IMG/VR virus record: IMGVR_UViG_3300022723_000126
Coordinates: 1 to 41,617 of that record
DNA length: 41,617 bases
Source of the DNA: a virus
Direction: 5' to 3' (one strand)
Part shown: one piece after another, positions 1 through 6,535 of the stretch
Position numbering within the stretch: position 1 is the stretch's first letter
How the letters are laid out: each line of letters starts with the position of its first letter
Notes under the pieces: model-generated
The model's input: only the letters and a program-made list of their open reading frames with translations
What the model was told of the DNA's origin: nothing
Databases searched by the model: none
Translations under genes and position numbers: made by a program

Positions 1-157
1 AAGTCTAAGCTTAGCTTAGACTTAGTCTAGTCTAAGTGGGTGTGCCACGCTGTGCCACCCCAGGCCCTGGCTCACCCAAGTGGGCTAACCCGCTGATCAA
101 GCGTTTAGCCTTCCTTGGGGAGCCTAGCTTGGACTAGCTCGGCCTGAGCGGCTCACG
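1..157. other. Palindrome-rich terminus (telomere-like), left
   Basis: No gene. The outer 23 bases form a hairpin: a 10-bp arm AAGTCTAAGC, a 3-base loop, then its exact complement at 14-23. A second inverted pair, CTTAGAC at 15-21 and GTCTAAG at 30-36, overlaps it. Further in lie two direct TGTGCCAC copies, an 11-bp palindrome of the CCAGGCCCTGG type near 61-70, CCCAAGTGGG near 75-84, an imperfect 28-bp palindrome at 83-110 (outer arms GGCTAA/TTAGCC around a central TGATCA) and GAGCGGCTC at 146-154. Strings of short palindromes in ~150 bp recall the ends of linear Streptomyces replicons; a hairpin telomere or packaging end is also possible. Function is inferred. Confidence 0.6.
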
Positions 158-490
158 TCACTCCACCGACTCGAGGTAGCGCTCGGCTTCGCGCTCGCCC
201 TCGGCAGCGAGTCGCGCCGCCTTCTTTGCCGCGGCCTGCGCCGCCCGCAGGTGCCGATGTACGTCGGCGACAAGCTCGCCGGCCGCCTGGAGCTTGTCCG
301 CCCCTGCCACCCCGTGGCGGCCCAGCCTCTTGGCCACCCGGCGGAAGGTGGCCGCATCGAGCTCCGACGTCGAGCGTACCTCCCCCAGATCCACGGCGAA
401 GTCGGCCGCGCGGGTGGCGTGCTCGTCCATGCCAGACTCGCCGGAGAGCCAGCAGAGGAGTTTTTCCGAAGTTGCGTAATCCACGTTCAC
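158..490 (-). CDS. Hypothetical protein, 110 aa (left TIR copy)
   Basis: Last gene before the terminus. It opens GTG AAC GTG, so the second GTG, two codons in, is an alternative start. The protein has a short N-terminal domain with a single Cys, then a helical, Ala/Arg/Glu-rich C-terminal half (residues about 70-108) that looks like a charged coiled coil. No signal peptide or membrane segment is seen. I do not recognise the family. It is separated from the cluster of tiny genes at 594-1110 by a ~100-bp gap containing C9 and T8 runs. Normal composition and a clean stop support a real gene. Confidence 0.65.
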   Translation of the reverse strand: MNVDYATSEKLLCWLSGESGMDEHATRAADFAVDLGEVRSTSELDAATFRRVAKRLGRHGVAGADKLQAAGELVADVHRHLRAAQAAAKKAARLAAEGEREAERYLESVE

Positions 491-593
491 CTGCTCGTCG
501 TTTTGTCTCGGTTTTCCGTCCCGGCGTCTGCCGTCACATATAACATACGGCCGTGCAGCCGCGGCGGCTACCCCCCCCCTCTCTCGTTTTTTT

Positions 594-773
594 TCACTCG
601 TGGTCGCTGGACGCCAACTCCTGCCGGAGCACCAGCATGCGCACTCGTGTGTAGGCGAGCATCCAGGGGTCCATCCGGTCCCCCTGTGACTGTAGCCGGC
701 TCACCAGCCGAGAATACTCGGCCCGCAGCGCGCGCTCAGCATTGGCCGTCGTCTCATCGGTGTGTTCGCTCAC
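594..773 (-). CDS. Small hypothetical protein, 59 aa (left TIR copy)
   Basis: A short frame starting GTG AGC GAA that overlaps the stop of the upstream gene by GTGA, the same coupling as its neighbours. The protein begins VSEHTDETTANAERAL, is mainly helical and charged, and ends in SSDHE. The overlap with the 58-aa gene and the 170-aa run of three coupled genes (55, 58 and 59 aa) suggest one translational unit. Family not recognised. Confidence 0.6.
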   Translation of the reverse strand: MSEHTDETTANAERALRAEYSRLVSRLQSQGDRMDPWMLAYTRVRMLVLRQELASSDHE

Positions 774-946
774 TGATTGGTACCCTTGATTAGCTCGGCA
801 ATCCGCCGGCGCAGCTCGGCAACGTCCGCCCGTAGAGCCGACACCTCGGACATCAGACCCACCTCACGGCGGAGCGCTTCGTCACGCTCGGCCTCGGCCT
901 GCGCCAGTCGGTCTCGCAGTCGACCGTGGCCGACGGGCTCGCTCAT
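770..946 (-). CDS. Small coiled-coil protein, 58 aa (left TIR copy)
   Basis: ATG overlaps the upstream stop (ATGA). From about residue 8 to 54 the sequence has heptad-like spacing of Leu, Val and Ile with many Glu and Arg residues (DRLAQAEAERDEALRR, LRADVAELRRRIAEL), so it is a short coiled coil, probably a dimer. This could be a cell-surface or DNA-binding accessory, or a Rz-like or regulatory peptide; nothing in the sequence decides. It is the middle member of three overlapping small genes. Confidence 0.65.
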   Translation of the reverse strand: MSEPVGHGRLRDRLAQAEAERDEALRREVGLMSEVSALRADVAELRRRIAELIKGTNQ

Positions 947-1110
947 GGCCACGTGCGCAGGCGCTTGGCGCCGCCGAGCTCCACGACCCGGCGTCGCGCC
1001 TCCGCCCACGCCTCGAGCACTCGGAGCGCGCGTAGCGCGGCCTGGTCACCCGGAGACAGGTCCAGGTCGGGGGTGTTGTTGTCAGTGCGACTATCTTTCT
1101 GTTCATCCAT
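943..1110 (-). CDS. Small hypothetical protein, 55 aa (left TIR copy)
   Basis: Starts MDEQKDSRTDNNTPD with an SD-like GAAGGGAA about 6-8 bases upstream (ggtgaagggaaaagcgcATG). The N-terminal third is acidic and polar; the rest is a helical Ala/Arg/Leu stretch. Its stop overlaps the next ATG. It is first in the outermost small-gene cluster and diverges from the lipoprotein gene at 1211; the ~100-bp gap between them holds a hairpin. Family not recognised. Confidence 0.6.
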   Translation of the reverse strand: MDEQKDSRTDNNTPDLDLSPGDQAALRALRVLEAWAEARRRVVELGGAKRLRTWP

Positions 1111-1148
1111 GCGCTTTTCCCTTCACCAATACAAGTACGGACGGCAAC

Positions 1149-1210
1149 CCGTACCTTTACCCTGTGCTCAAGAGAGCACATCAGGTCTAACACATAGGAG
1201 AGCAAGCACC
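1149..1210. promoter_or_regulatory. Conserved hairpin leader of lipoprotein cassette (TIR copy, left)
   Basis: Between divergent genes lies CCGTACCTTTACCCT followed by the hairpin TGTGCTC-AAGA-GAGCACA (1163-1180), then an AGGAGAG Shine-Dalgarno before the ATG at 1211. The same order and nearly the same bases occur at 12562-12626 in the core. No T-tract follows the hairpin, so it looks like an operator or 5'-UTR element rather than a terminator. Confidence 0.55.
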
Positions 1211-1339
1211 ATGAAAACCCTACTGACCATCGCCACGTGTCTAATGACCCTCGCCGGGTGCGCTGATGATCGGCAACCCCCCATCGGCACGTTTTTTACC
1301 GGGCGGGCGCGCAAGTCGGCCCCTGCCCGGCGAAGGTGA
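1211..1339 (+). CDS. Small lipoprotein, 42 aa (left TIR copy)
   Basis: The N-terminus MKTLLTIATCLMTLAGC is a lipoprotein signal peptide with lipobox LAGC. The mature part (CADDRQPPIGTFFTGRARKS...) is only about 26 residues and Arg-rich. The SD AGGAGAG sits 7-9 bases upstream. The 3' end overlaps the end of the convergent Cys-rich lipoprotein gene by 44 bases, so the C-terminus may be an accident of read-through. The leader and signal peptide are shared with the gene at 12627. A phage lipoprotein moron (for example superinfection exclusion) is possible but unproven. Confidence 0.5.
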   Translation: MKTLLTIATCLMTLAGCADDRQPPIGTFFTGRARKSAPARRR

Positions 1340-1643
1340 TAGACGCGCCGGCAAGCCGACAGGCCGGTGACCGCTCGCCCAGGCCGAAGCAAGTCGGCGT
1401 CCCTGCCTCGCACACCTCCCGATATCCCGGCGGGCAGACCGCGCGCGCCCACAGGAGGGACGAGGGGTCCACCTCGACGCAGACCGGTCGGGGCGACGGG
1501 GCGGGCCCAGGGCGCCCTGACATCCACACGACCGGGGGCATGCCGGGCCGGTCCTCCGGCGACCCCGTAGACAAGTAGCACGCCGGCAAAAAGAAGGTGG
1601 CCAGGGCGAGCAGTCGGCGGTTGGCTTTCCCTACTCTTGTCAT
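1296..1643 (-). CDS. Cys-rich lipoprotein, 115 aa (left TIR copy)
   Basis: Starts ATG ACA AGA after AAAGGA, overlapping the resolvase stop by ATGA. A basic N-terminus (TRVGKANRR) is followed by the hydrophobic LLALATFFLPAC, a plausible lipobox with Cys at about residue 22. The mature part is Pro-rich and has about seven further Cys residues (VCVEV, VCPPGYREVC, TPTC, SPAC, GPTC), which suggests disulfides and location in the cell envelope or periplasm. No known family recognised. It is encoded directly after a DNA-metabolism gene, so it is probably a cargo gene. Confidence 0.65.
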   Translation of the reverse strand: MTRVGKANRRLLALATFFLPACYLSTGSPEDRPGMPPVVWMSGRPGPAPSPRPVCVEVDPSSLLWARAVCPPGYREVCEAGTPTCFGLGERSPACRLAGASITFAGQGPTCAPAR

Positions 1644-2188
1644 CGGTTTTTCCTTTCGATCATTAGCGGACACTCCCCTAAAGACGCCACAATCGCCTGG
1701 TCGGCTTTGGTCAGCCTACCAGACCCTGCATCAAGGACAGTTTGCCCCAGCATGGCTAGCGCAAACGCATCCGCCTCATCCGTCGTGGGCGCCTCGAACC
1801 CCCACCGGCGATACACATCGCGCATCATCACGTCCTTTTTGGCGTTCCCTTTTCCGGTCACATACTTTTTCAACACCGCGGGAGGGACGTCCATGTAGGC
1901 GATGCCTCGCCGGTACAAGTTGGCCCGAACCAGCCAACCCAGGCCGCCAAGCGATACCGCCGCGCGGCCCCTAGACCCAAACGCAAAACCCTCGACCATC
2001 ACAATCGTGCTAGCCGACACAGGGCGCTGAGGCGTGAGCACCCGATCCAAAACCCGGTCGCAAATCTCGACCATCCGGGCAGGATCCTCGGTAATCGAGG
2101 ACACAATCACACCGGTTTCGCGTCGGTGGTTCTCGAACAACGCCCAGCCAGTCGACCGGAGGGACAAGTCTAGACCGACCACCCTCAA
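1640..2188 (-). CDS. RuvC-like Holliday junction resolvase (left TIR copy)
   Basis: 182 aa from TTG at 2188, which overlaps the upstream stop as TTGA with GGGAG just upstream; GTG at 2182 is an alternative start. RNase H/RuvC fold signatures: the first strand GLDLSLRSTGWALF with catalytic Asp near residue 7, a second acidic strand VMVEGFAFG at about 60-70, and the C-terminal TDEADAFALAML with the last catalytic acids. PPAVLKKYVTGKGNAKK is the typical RuvC-type loop before the helix. Such phage enzymes cleave branched DNA during recombination, concatemer processing or packaging. Its place next to the terminase and in a TIR with palindromic ends suggests a role in resolving ends or concatemers (inference). 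Confidence 0.8.
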   Translation of the reverse strand: MRVVGLDLSLRSTGWALFENHRRETGVIVSSITEDPARMVEICDRVLDRVLTPQRPVSASTIVMVEGFAFGSRGRAAVSLGGLGWLVRANLYRRGIAYMDVPPAVLKKYVTGKGNAKKDVMMRDVYRRWGFEAPTTDEADAFALAMLGQTVLDAGSGRLTKADQAIVASLGECPLMIERKNR

Positions 2189-2400
2189 GCGTCGCTCCCG
2201 ACGGCATCCATCGCGATGGCAATCGCGTACTGTGAGCAGCCGCACGAAACCGCCGCGCCGAATGCGTCCAGATGCGCGTCGTCCAGCTGGCGCCACGCCT
2301 CTCCATGCAGCGGCCCCCCCGCCACCACATGCCTACGCCATGGCTCGTGAGCGGCCACCAGGTCGGCGAGCCTCTCATAGCGCGTTCGGGCGGCGCTCAC
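2185..2400 (-). CDS. Small hypothetical protein, 71 aa (left TIR copy)
   Basis: GTG start overlaps the upstream stop (GTGA). The protein (VSAARTRYERLADLVAAHEPW...) has an N-terminal helix, then GEAWRQLDDAHLDAFGAAVSCGC and a final helix SQYAIAIAMDAVGSDA. No signal peptide. It is sandwiched with 4-base overlaps between the Ala-rich protein and the resolvase, so the three are translated together. Family not recognised. Confidence 0.6.
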   Translation of the reverse strand: MSAARTRYERLADLVAAHEPWRRHVVAGGPLHGEAWRQLDDAHLDAFGAAVSCGCSQYAIAIAMDAVGSDA

Positions 2401-2981
2401 AGTGGCACCTCCGGGAGGACCTCTCGCACCGCGTCGGCGCATCGGCGTCGTATGTCGGCGCGGACGTCGGCGGAGTAGGGGGCGTCGGCGGCGGCGGAGG
2501 CAGCGTCGGCGGCGTAGTCGTAGTAGGCGGCTTCGGCGGCGTAGGCGGCGGCGAAGGCAGCGGCGACGACGGAGGCAGCGTCGGCGGCGCGGGCGGCGTA
2601 GGCCGCGGCAAGGAAGGCGGCGCGGGCAGCGGTGCTCACCTGATCTCGCGTCGCTTCCCCGCGCGCCCACGCCTCCGCAATCTCGATTGCTCGCAGAGGA
2701 CGATCCTCGCCGTCGCGCACGTATCCGAGTGTGAGGCGAGCACAAGCACAGGCAGCCCGCACGAGTGTCCGCCGATCCACACCCGCACGCCCCGCATACC
2801 AGAGCATCCAATCCCCGCGATGACAGGTGCGCCAGAGGGCTTCGGGACTCTGATCTGGGGACGACTCGACCCAGCGGATCGCCTCCTCACAGGCGCCCAT
2901 TGATCGCAGTGTGTCGGCCGGGGCGCAGCCGGAGGATACTGGGAGCAGGGTCGGAGCACAGTGGGAGTGGGATTCGCTCAC
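2397..2981 (-). CDS. Ala-rich GDWMLWYA-type protein, 194 aa (left TIR copy)
   Basis: Paralogue of the gene at 2978. Shared blocks: ADTLRSM-ACEEAI-WVES, a Cys/His box before GDWMLWYA (residues about 55-66), RTLVRAACACARLTLGYV, then AIEIAEAWARGEAT. In this copy the region from about 118 to 170 is expanded into a low-complexity stretch of Ala with regularly placed Tyr, Asp and Glu (AAYAARAADAAS...). The C-terminus CADAVREVLPEVP again matches the paralogue. Proteins with this GDWLLW box and Ala-rich repeats are widespread hypothetical proteins in bacteria, some labelled putative immunity protein; no function is known to me. GTG start in a GTGA overlap. Confidence 0.7.
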   Translation of the reverse strand: MSESHSHCAPTLLPVSSGCAPADTLRSMGACEEAIRWVESSPDQSPEALWRTCHRGDWMLWYAGRAGVDRRTLVRAACACARLTLGYVRDGEDRPLRAIEIAEAWARGEATRDQVSTAARAAFLAAAYAARAADAASVVAAAFAAAYAAEAAYYDYAADAASAAADAPYSADVRADIRRRCADAVREVLPEVPL

Positions 2982-3448
2982 GTCGGCACCTCCGGGATGA
3001 TCTCACGCACCGCGTCGGCACAGAGGCGATCCATTTCCTCGGCGGCGTCGCCAGCGGCGGCGCGAGCGGCGGTGATAACTGGCTCGATCGTCGCCTCCCC
3101 GCGCGCCCACGCCTCGGCGGTCTCGATTGCGCGGAGCAAATCGTCCTCTCCGCCGGGCACATACCGGAGCGCGAGGCGGACGCATACGTAGGCGGCGATG
3201 ACCAGTGTCCGCTGATCCACATCCGCATACCCATCCACATCCGCATGCCACGCATACCACAGGAGCCAGTCTCCGCGAGGACAGGCGTCCCAGAGTGCGT
3301 CGGGACCCTGGTCGGAGGCCGACTCGACCCAGAGAATCGCCTCCTCACAGGCGCACATCGATCGCAGTGTGTCGGCGGTGTCAGGGTTCTGGTCGGAGGC
3401 CGACTCGGCCTCGTGAATCGCATCTTCAGTCTTCATCGTCATTGTCAT
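2978..3448 (-). CDS. GDWLLWYA-type protein, 156 aa (left TIR copy)
   Basis: Start chosen at ATG 3448 behind a strong GGAGGA; two more in-frame ATGs follow at once (MTMTMK), so 3442 or 3436 is possible. The protein has ADTLRSMCACEEAILWVES, then ACPRGDWLLWYA, a direct repeat VDGYADVD, helices through about 80-110 and the C-terminus CADAVREIIPEVPT. It lacks the long Ala expansion of its downstream paralogue (2397-2981), which shows what the ancestral length may be. It has its own promoter (3470-3498) behind the terminase. Unknown function; possible accessory or defence-related role is speculation. Confidence 0.7.
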   Translation of the reverse strand: MTMTMKTEDAIHEAESASDQNPDTADTLRSMCACEEAILWVESASDQGPDALWDACPRGDWLLWYAWHADVDGYADVDQRTLVIAAYVCVRLALRYVPGGEDDLLRAIETAEAWARGEATIEPVITAARAAAGDAAEEMDRLCADAVREIIPEVPT

Positions 3449-3469
3449 CGTTCCTCCGTCGGTCACAAG

Positions 3470-3498
3470 ACTGTACGTCCTCGCCCGCCAGTGATCAA
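3470..3498 (-). promoter_or_regulatory. Sigma70-like promoter for GDWLLW gene cluster (left)
   Basis: On the minus strand TTGATC, a 17-base spacer, then TACAGT, ending about 22 bases before the GGAGGA of the 156-aa gene. Four of six positions match consensus in each box and spacing is ideal. It would start a transcript for both GDW paralogues, the resolvase and the lipoprotein. Confidence 0.45.
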
Positions 3499-3517
3499 CG
3501 GGGTAGCGTGACGAGAC

Positions 3518-4918
3518 TCACGCCCACCCCGCCACGTCGCTCCGGGTGGCCGTCAACACACCTCCGCCGGAGATCGCGGCGTCATACGCAGCGGCGAGCG
3601 CGTCCACCTGATCGTCGTAGCGGTCTCCCTGACCAGAAAAGGCCGTGACCTCATCGAGGAACCCATTTAGCCATGACGCGCGTCGGGGGACCAGGATCTG
3701 TCCCTCCGACCATGCTGCCGCAACGGGGAGGGCGCGCTGGAACTTGTCGCCGGTTGGCCTGGTCGCCCTGACGCGAGCACCGTAGGCGCGCATCAGGTCT
3801 GCCACACCGACCTCCGGCCCCGGCGCGTACCAGTTGGCCGGTGCGCCGCCGTAGCGGGCTTGAATCTCCGCAAGCTCGGCGGCGAAGTCGGGGGCAGAGC
3901 ATTGCCTGTGCGCCACGTCCACGACGTGGTGGATGCCGCGGTGGTCGGTTGCCAGTACTACCGCGGCTGAGTAGTCCGATTGAGTTTTGACACTGTACGC
4001 CAGGTCAACGCCGATTGAATAACGGACCCTCTCGGTCGGGAGGTGGTCGGTGTAGAACGGAGCGCTGAAGAGCTCCTGGCCTCGAGGGCGTGGGTCGCCG
4101 AGGTACTTGGCCGCCCACTCGTACGGGCCGACCTGGGCGCGCTTGCGCCGGAGGGCGTCGACGGAATGGAGCTCTGGTGCCAGCGGCCGGTCGTCGTCGT
4201 CCAGCGCGCGTAGACTGACGTGTTCGAACTGGTAGGCGTCGGGGGATGACCGAGACAGGGCTAGCAGGCGAGAGGTGATATCATCGACGTGCCACCGCGT
4301 CTCGATGTGGATAATGGAGGCGCCGCGCTGGAGTCGATCGAACGCGACCCCCTGATACCAGCCCCAGACGCGATCTCGCTGTGTTCGAGATTCGGCGGCC
4401 TCGCGGTCCTTTATCGTGTCATCTGTGATCAAGATATCGACGGGAAAACCGGTGAGGCTGCCGCCGATACCGACCCATCGGCACGAGCCTCCGCCGGGTA
4501 GCGGCCAGTGGTCGGCGGTGCCGACGCCGTGGGGGACCAGGTTGGCCCGCGCGGCCTGGTGCCGCGTTTCGGCGGCGACGGCCTTGGCGCGCTCCCATGA
4601 GTAGCTGACGTAGGCTAGTCGCTTGCCGTGGAGGCGGGCGGCGAGCCAGACGAGGCCGTGCTGAGCGGTGAGTGTTTTGCCGTGCTGCGGAGGGCAGTTG
4701 ATGACGGCGGCGACCTGTTGGCCGTCGGCGATGCGTCGGTAGAGGTCGGCGACGGGGTCTAGCCATCGTGGGGGGATGACTTTGCGCCCCCCCTGATGCG
4801 GTGTGATGGCTGGGATGTAGTCTAGCAGGTCGAGGCGGAGCCTGGGGTCGAGGCGGGGGCTCGAGGTCTGGGCCGCCGTGCGGAGACGCGCGATGCGCGC
4901 GGCCCTCGAGCGTGGCAT
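3518..4918 (-). CDS. terL: Terminase large subunit (left TIR copy)
   Basis: 466 aa, a normal length for TerL. ATPase half: Walker A CPPQHGKT at 75-82, Walker B ILITDD at 162-167, followed by the coupling region (IIHIETRWHVDDI). Nuclease half: GVDLAYS with Asp305, SDYSA with Asp315, and YDDQVDALAAAY with acids near 435-439, the RNase H-like triad. It drives ATP-powered DNA packaging into proheads and cuts the concatemer. ATG overlaps the upstream 69-aa gene by one base (TGATG). No classical small terminase precedes it; the 69-aa protein, or the HTH at the end of the phosphoesterase, may fill that role. TerL lying inside a duplicated arm is most unusual. Confidence 0.95.
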   Translation of the reverse strand: MPRSRAARIARLRTAAQTSSPRLDPRLRLDLLDYIPAITPHQGGRKVIPPRWLDPVADLYRRIADGQQVAAVINCPPQHGKTLTAQHGLVWLAARLHGKRLAYVSYSWERAKAVAAETRHQAARANLVPHGVGTADHWPLPGGGSCRWVGIGGSLTGFPVDILITDDTIKDREAAESRTQRDRVWGWYQGVAFDRLQRGASIIHIETRWHVDDITSRLLALSRSSPDAYQFEHVSLRALDDDDRPLAPELHSVDALRRKRAQVGPYEWAAKYLGDPRPRGQELFSAPFYTDHLPTERVRYSIGVDLAYSVKTQSDYSAAVVLATDHRGIHHVVDVAHRQCSAPDFAAELAEIQARYGGAPANWYAPGPEVGVADLMRAYGARVRATRPTGDKFQRALPVAAAWSEGQILVPRRASWLNGFLDEVTAFSGQGDRYDDQVDALAAAYDAAISGGGVLTATRSDVAGWA

Positions 4919-5127
4919 CAGTCGATCCCGTCGACGTCGTGGCCGTCGTGGAGCTCGAGGAGCTCTTGGCGGACGGTCTCGGTCTCGAGGGCGAGTGAGA
5001 CGAGCGATCGGAGCGCGTCGAGGGGCGGCGCCTCGTCGTGGGCGAGTGCGTGGCCGACTCGGGCGGAGACGTCTAGGGCGAGGTCTCGGAGGACCTCTGC
5101 CAGCTCGTCGATGGGGGTGCTGGTCAT
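4918..5127 (-). CDS. Small acidic protein upstream of terL, 69 aa (left TIR copy)
   Basis: Starts ATG at 5127, 10 bases after the AAA ATPase stop, and overlaps the terL start. MTSTPIDELAEVLRDLALDVSARVG... is wholly helical and acidic, ending HDGHDVDGID. It occupies the position of a small terminase subunit, but it is short and shows no helix-turn-helix, so that role is only suggested by place. It could equally be an adaptor between the ATPase and TerL. Confidence 0.65.
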   Translation of the reverse strand: MTSTPIDELAEVLRDLALDVSARVGHALAHDEAPPLDALRSLVSLALETETVRQELLELHDGHDVDGID

Positions 5128-5137
5128 CGGGGGTGCT

Positions 5138-6109
5138 TTAGCACATTTGTGCTGCCGAGCGCCGCTCAGCGAGGGCCTCGACCAGCCCTTGGGTCTCGAC
5201 GATTGTGGAGTTGGCCAGGATGGCGTTCTTGGCGGCCTGCTCGCAGGCGTGAGTGATCTCGGCATGGCTGAGCGATTCGGCCGCTGCCGCCGCATCCGAC
5301 CATGCGACTCGTGTGGTGTTCAGCAGACCGAGCGGTGTCCGCATGACCTTCGTCGCGATCTCCTTCGACGGCAGCGAGTACTCCACCACGGAGTCGAACC
5401 GGCGGAAGAGTGCGCGGTCCAACAGCTGGACGTGGTTCGTAGCGCCGATTACCAAGCTGTCCGAATCGTCCTGCTCGAGAAACTGAAGAAACGAGTTGAG
5501 AACCCGCCGGATCTCTCCCAGGTCGTTGGGCGCGGCGCGTTCGCTTCCCAACGCGTCGAATTCATCGAAGAGATACACGCCGCGCGTCTCCCGGATCGCG
5601 TCGAAGACGAGGCGCAGCTTGGCGGCGGTCTCGCCCATGTACTTGGTGATCAGGCCGTCGAGTTGGGTGGAAAACAGCGGTAGGCCCAGCTCTCCTGCCA
5701 GTGCGGCCGCGGTCATCGTCTTGCCCGTGCCGGGCGGTCCCACGAGGAGGAGCTTCCGCATCGGGGCGAACCCATGCTCGCGAATGCGATCGCGCTGGCG
5801 TTGCTCGGCGAGGACGCGCTCGAGGCGGTGCTCGACCCGCTCGTCGAGGGCCATTTCCGCGAGGCGGGTCGTCGGGTGACCGACCGTGAGTAGCCCGGCC
5901 AGCTCACCTTGGGGCTGCACCAGCGGGGTGGGCTTGCGCGGGTTGGCTTCACGCGTGCGGTCCACGAGATCGCGTAGCTCCCGGGCGAACTTGTCGTGCC
6001 CGTTGCGCGCTGCCTGGGCGGCCACCTGCATGGCGATGCGGCGGAAGCGAGCGTCGTCGCCCTCTGTGTGGCTCGTGATCAGGGCCTTGATTTGGTCTGC
6101 CTTCGCCAT
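5138..6109 (-). CDS. AAA+ ATPase upstream of terminase (left TIR copy)
   Basis: 323 aa from ATG 6109 (earlier in-frame codons lie in the palindromic control region and look non-coding). N-terminal helical domain at 1-115, then a classical AAA module: Walker A GPPGTGKT at 124-131, pore-loop-like ITKYMGET, Walker B VYLFDEFD at 178-185, sensor 1 GATN at 222-225 and arginine finger FRRFD near 236. A C-terminal helical lid follows. It belongs to the general AAA family of ATP-binding remodelers. The partner is unknown; related AAA proteins sometimes pair with subtilase proteases, but none is present here. Co-transcription with terL suggests a packaging, maturation or replication role (inference). 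Confidence 0.85.
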   Translation of the reverse strand: MAKADQIKALITSHTEGDDARFRRIAMQVAAQAARNGHDKFARELRDLVDRTREANPRKPTPLVQPQGELAGLLTVGHPTTRLAEMALDERVEHRLERVLAEQRQRDRIREHGFAPMRKLLLVGPPGTGKTMTAAALAGELGLPLFSTQLDGLITKYMGETAAKLRLVFDAIRETRGVYLFDEFDALGSERAAPNDLGEIRRVLNSFLQFLEQDDSDSLVIGATNHVQLLDRALFRRFDSVVEYSLPSKEIATKVMRTPLGLLNTTRVAWSDAAAAAESLSHAEITHACEQAAKNAILANSTIVETQGLVEALAERRSAAQMC

Positions 6110-6225
6110 AGTTTCGCTCGTCGTCGGCGCCCGACGGCGCCCGGGGCGGTGGCAGGTCCGTAGGGGCCGGGCCTCCAGCCCGGAGCCCGTAGGGCCTGGC
6201 ACCGTCCCCGGTGCCGAGGCGACGG

Positions 6226-6302
6226 GGGATTTGTTAGACTCGGACACTACGAGGGATTGGGCCCTGGAGGGCCACCCTCTTGGTCCGAGTCTAACAAATC
6301 CC
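6226..6302. repeat. 20-bp perfect inverted repeat (left)
   Basis: Arms 6226-6245 (GGGATTTGTTAGACTCGGAC) and 6283-6302 are exact reverse complements, separated by 37 bases that contain a smaller dyad GGCCCT/AGGGCC. The arm nearer the phosphoesterase overlaps the -10 box of the ATPase-terL promoter, so a protein bound here could repress packaging genes. Confidence 0.8.
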
Positions 6303-6315
6303 TCGGCGCCGTCAA
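6288..6315 (-). promoter_or_regulatory. Promoter of ATPase-terL operon (left)
   Basis: Minus-strand TTGACG, 16-base spacer, TAGACT. The -35 box matches five of six consensus bases. The -10 box lies within the first arm of the 20-bp inverted repeat, which makes the repeat a good operator candidate. The 5' UTR to the ATPase ATG would be about 170 bases. Confidence 0.45.
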
Positions 6316-6535
6316 GGGTTGATCGGAAGAAAGTTGGAGAGGCTGCTGTAAGTCGTTGAAATCGTTGAAGTTTCGCCGGGGAGACCACGTGAGGAGAACG
6401 CGAACTAGCTCGAGGACACTAACGACGTTAGCGACGCCCATAAAGGAAAACACCCCAAAAAGCCTTGATTTTCGGGGGTTCGGGCCGCGTCACTAAGTTT
6501 GAGCCGCTCAGACCGCCAACAGCCGCCAGAAACGC

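Larger units (their letters stand above)
6110..6535. promoter_or_regulatory. Palindrome-rich control region upstream of ATPase-terL (left)
   Basis: About 430 bp without a convincing gene. Seen on the strand of the ATPase: CTAACG-T-CGTTAG (6519 side, 6520-6532 mirror of 35187-35199 gives 6419-6431), a promoter, a 20-bp perfect inverted repeat (6226-6302) enclosing GGCCCT/AGGGCC, then GGCACCG-GGGA-CGGTGCC, CCGGGC/GCCCGG and a direct repeat of GGCGCCGTC. The density of dyads just before the packaging genes is compatible with an operator, a replication origin or a packaging site; sequence alone cannot choose. Confidence 0.5.

Noticed and set aside
541-600. C9 and T8 runs as a terminator or phase-variation tract
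   Set aside because: No stem beside the T8 run and no gene whose frame it would switch; identical in both arms, so no length variation is seen.
2034-2903. Long plus frame (289 aa), Gly/Val-rich, and Pro-rich frame 2375-2611
   Set aside because: Both are shadows of the Ala-rich GDW gene; the Gly and Pro runs are other frames of GCC repeats.
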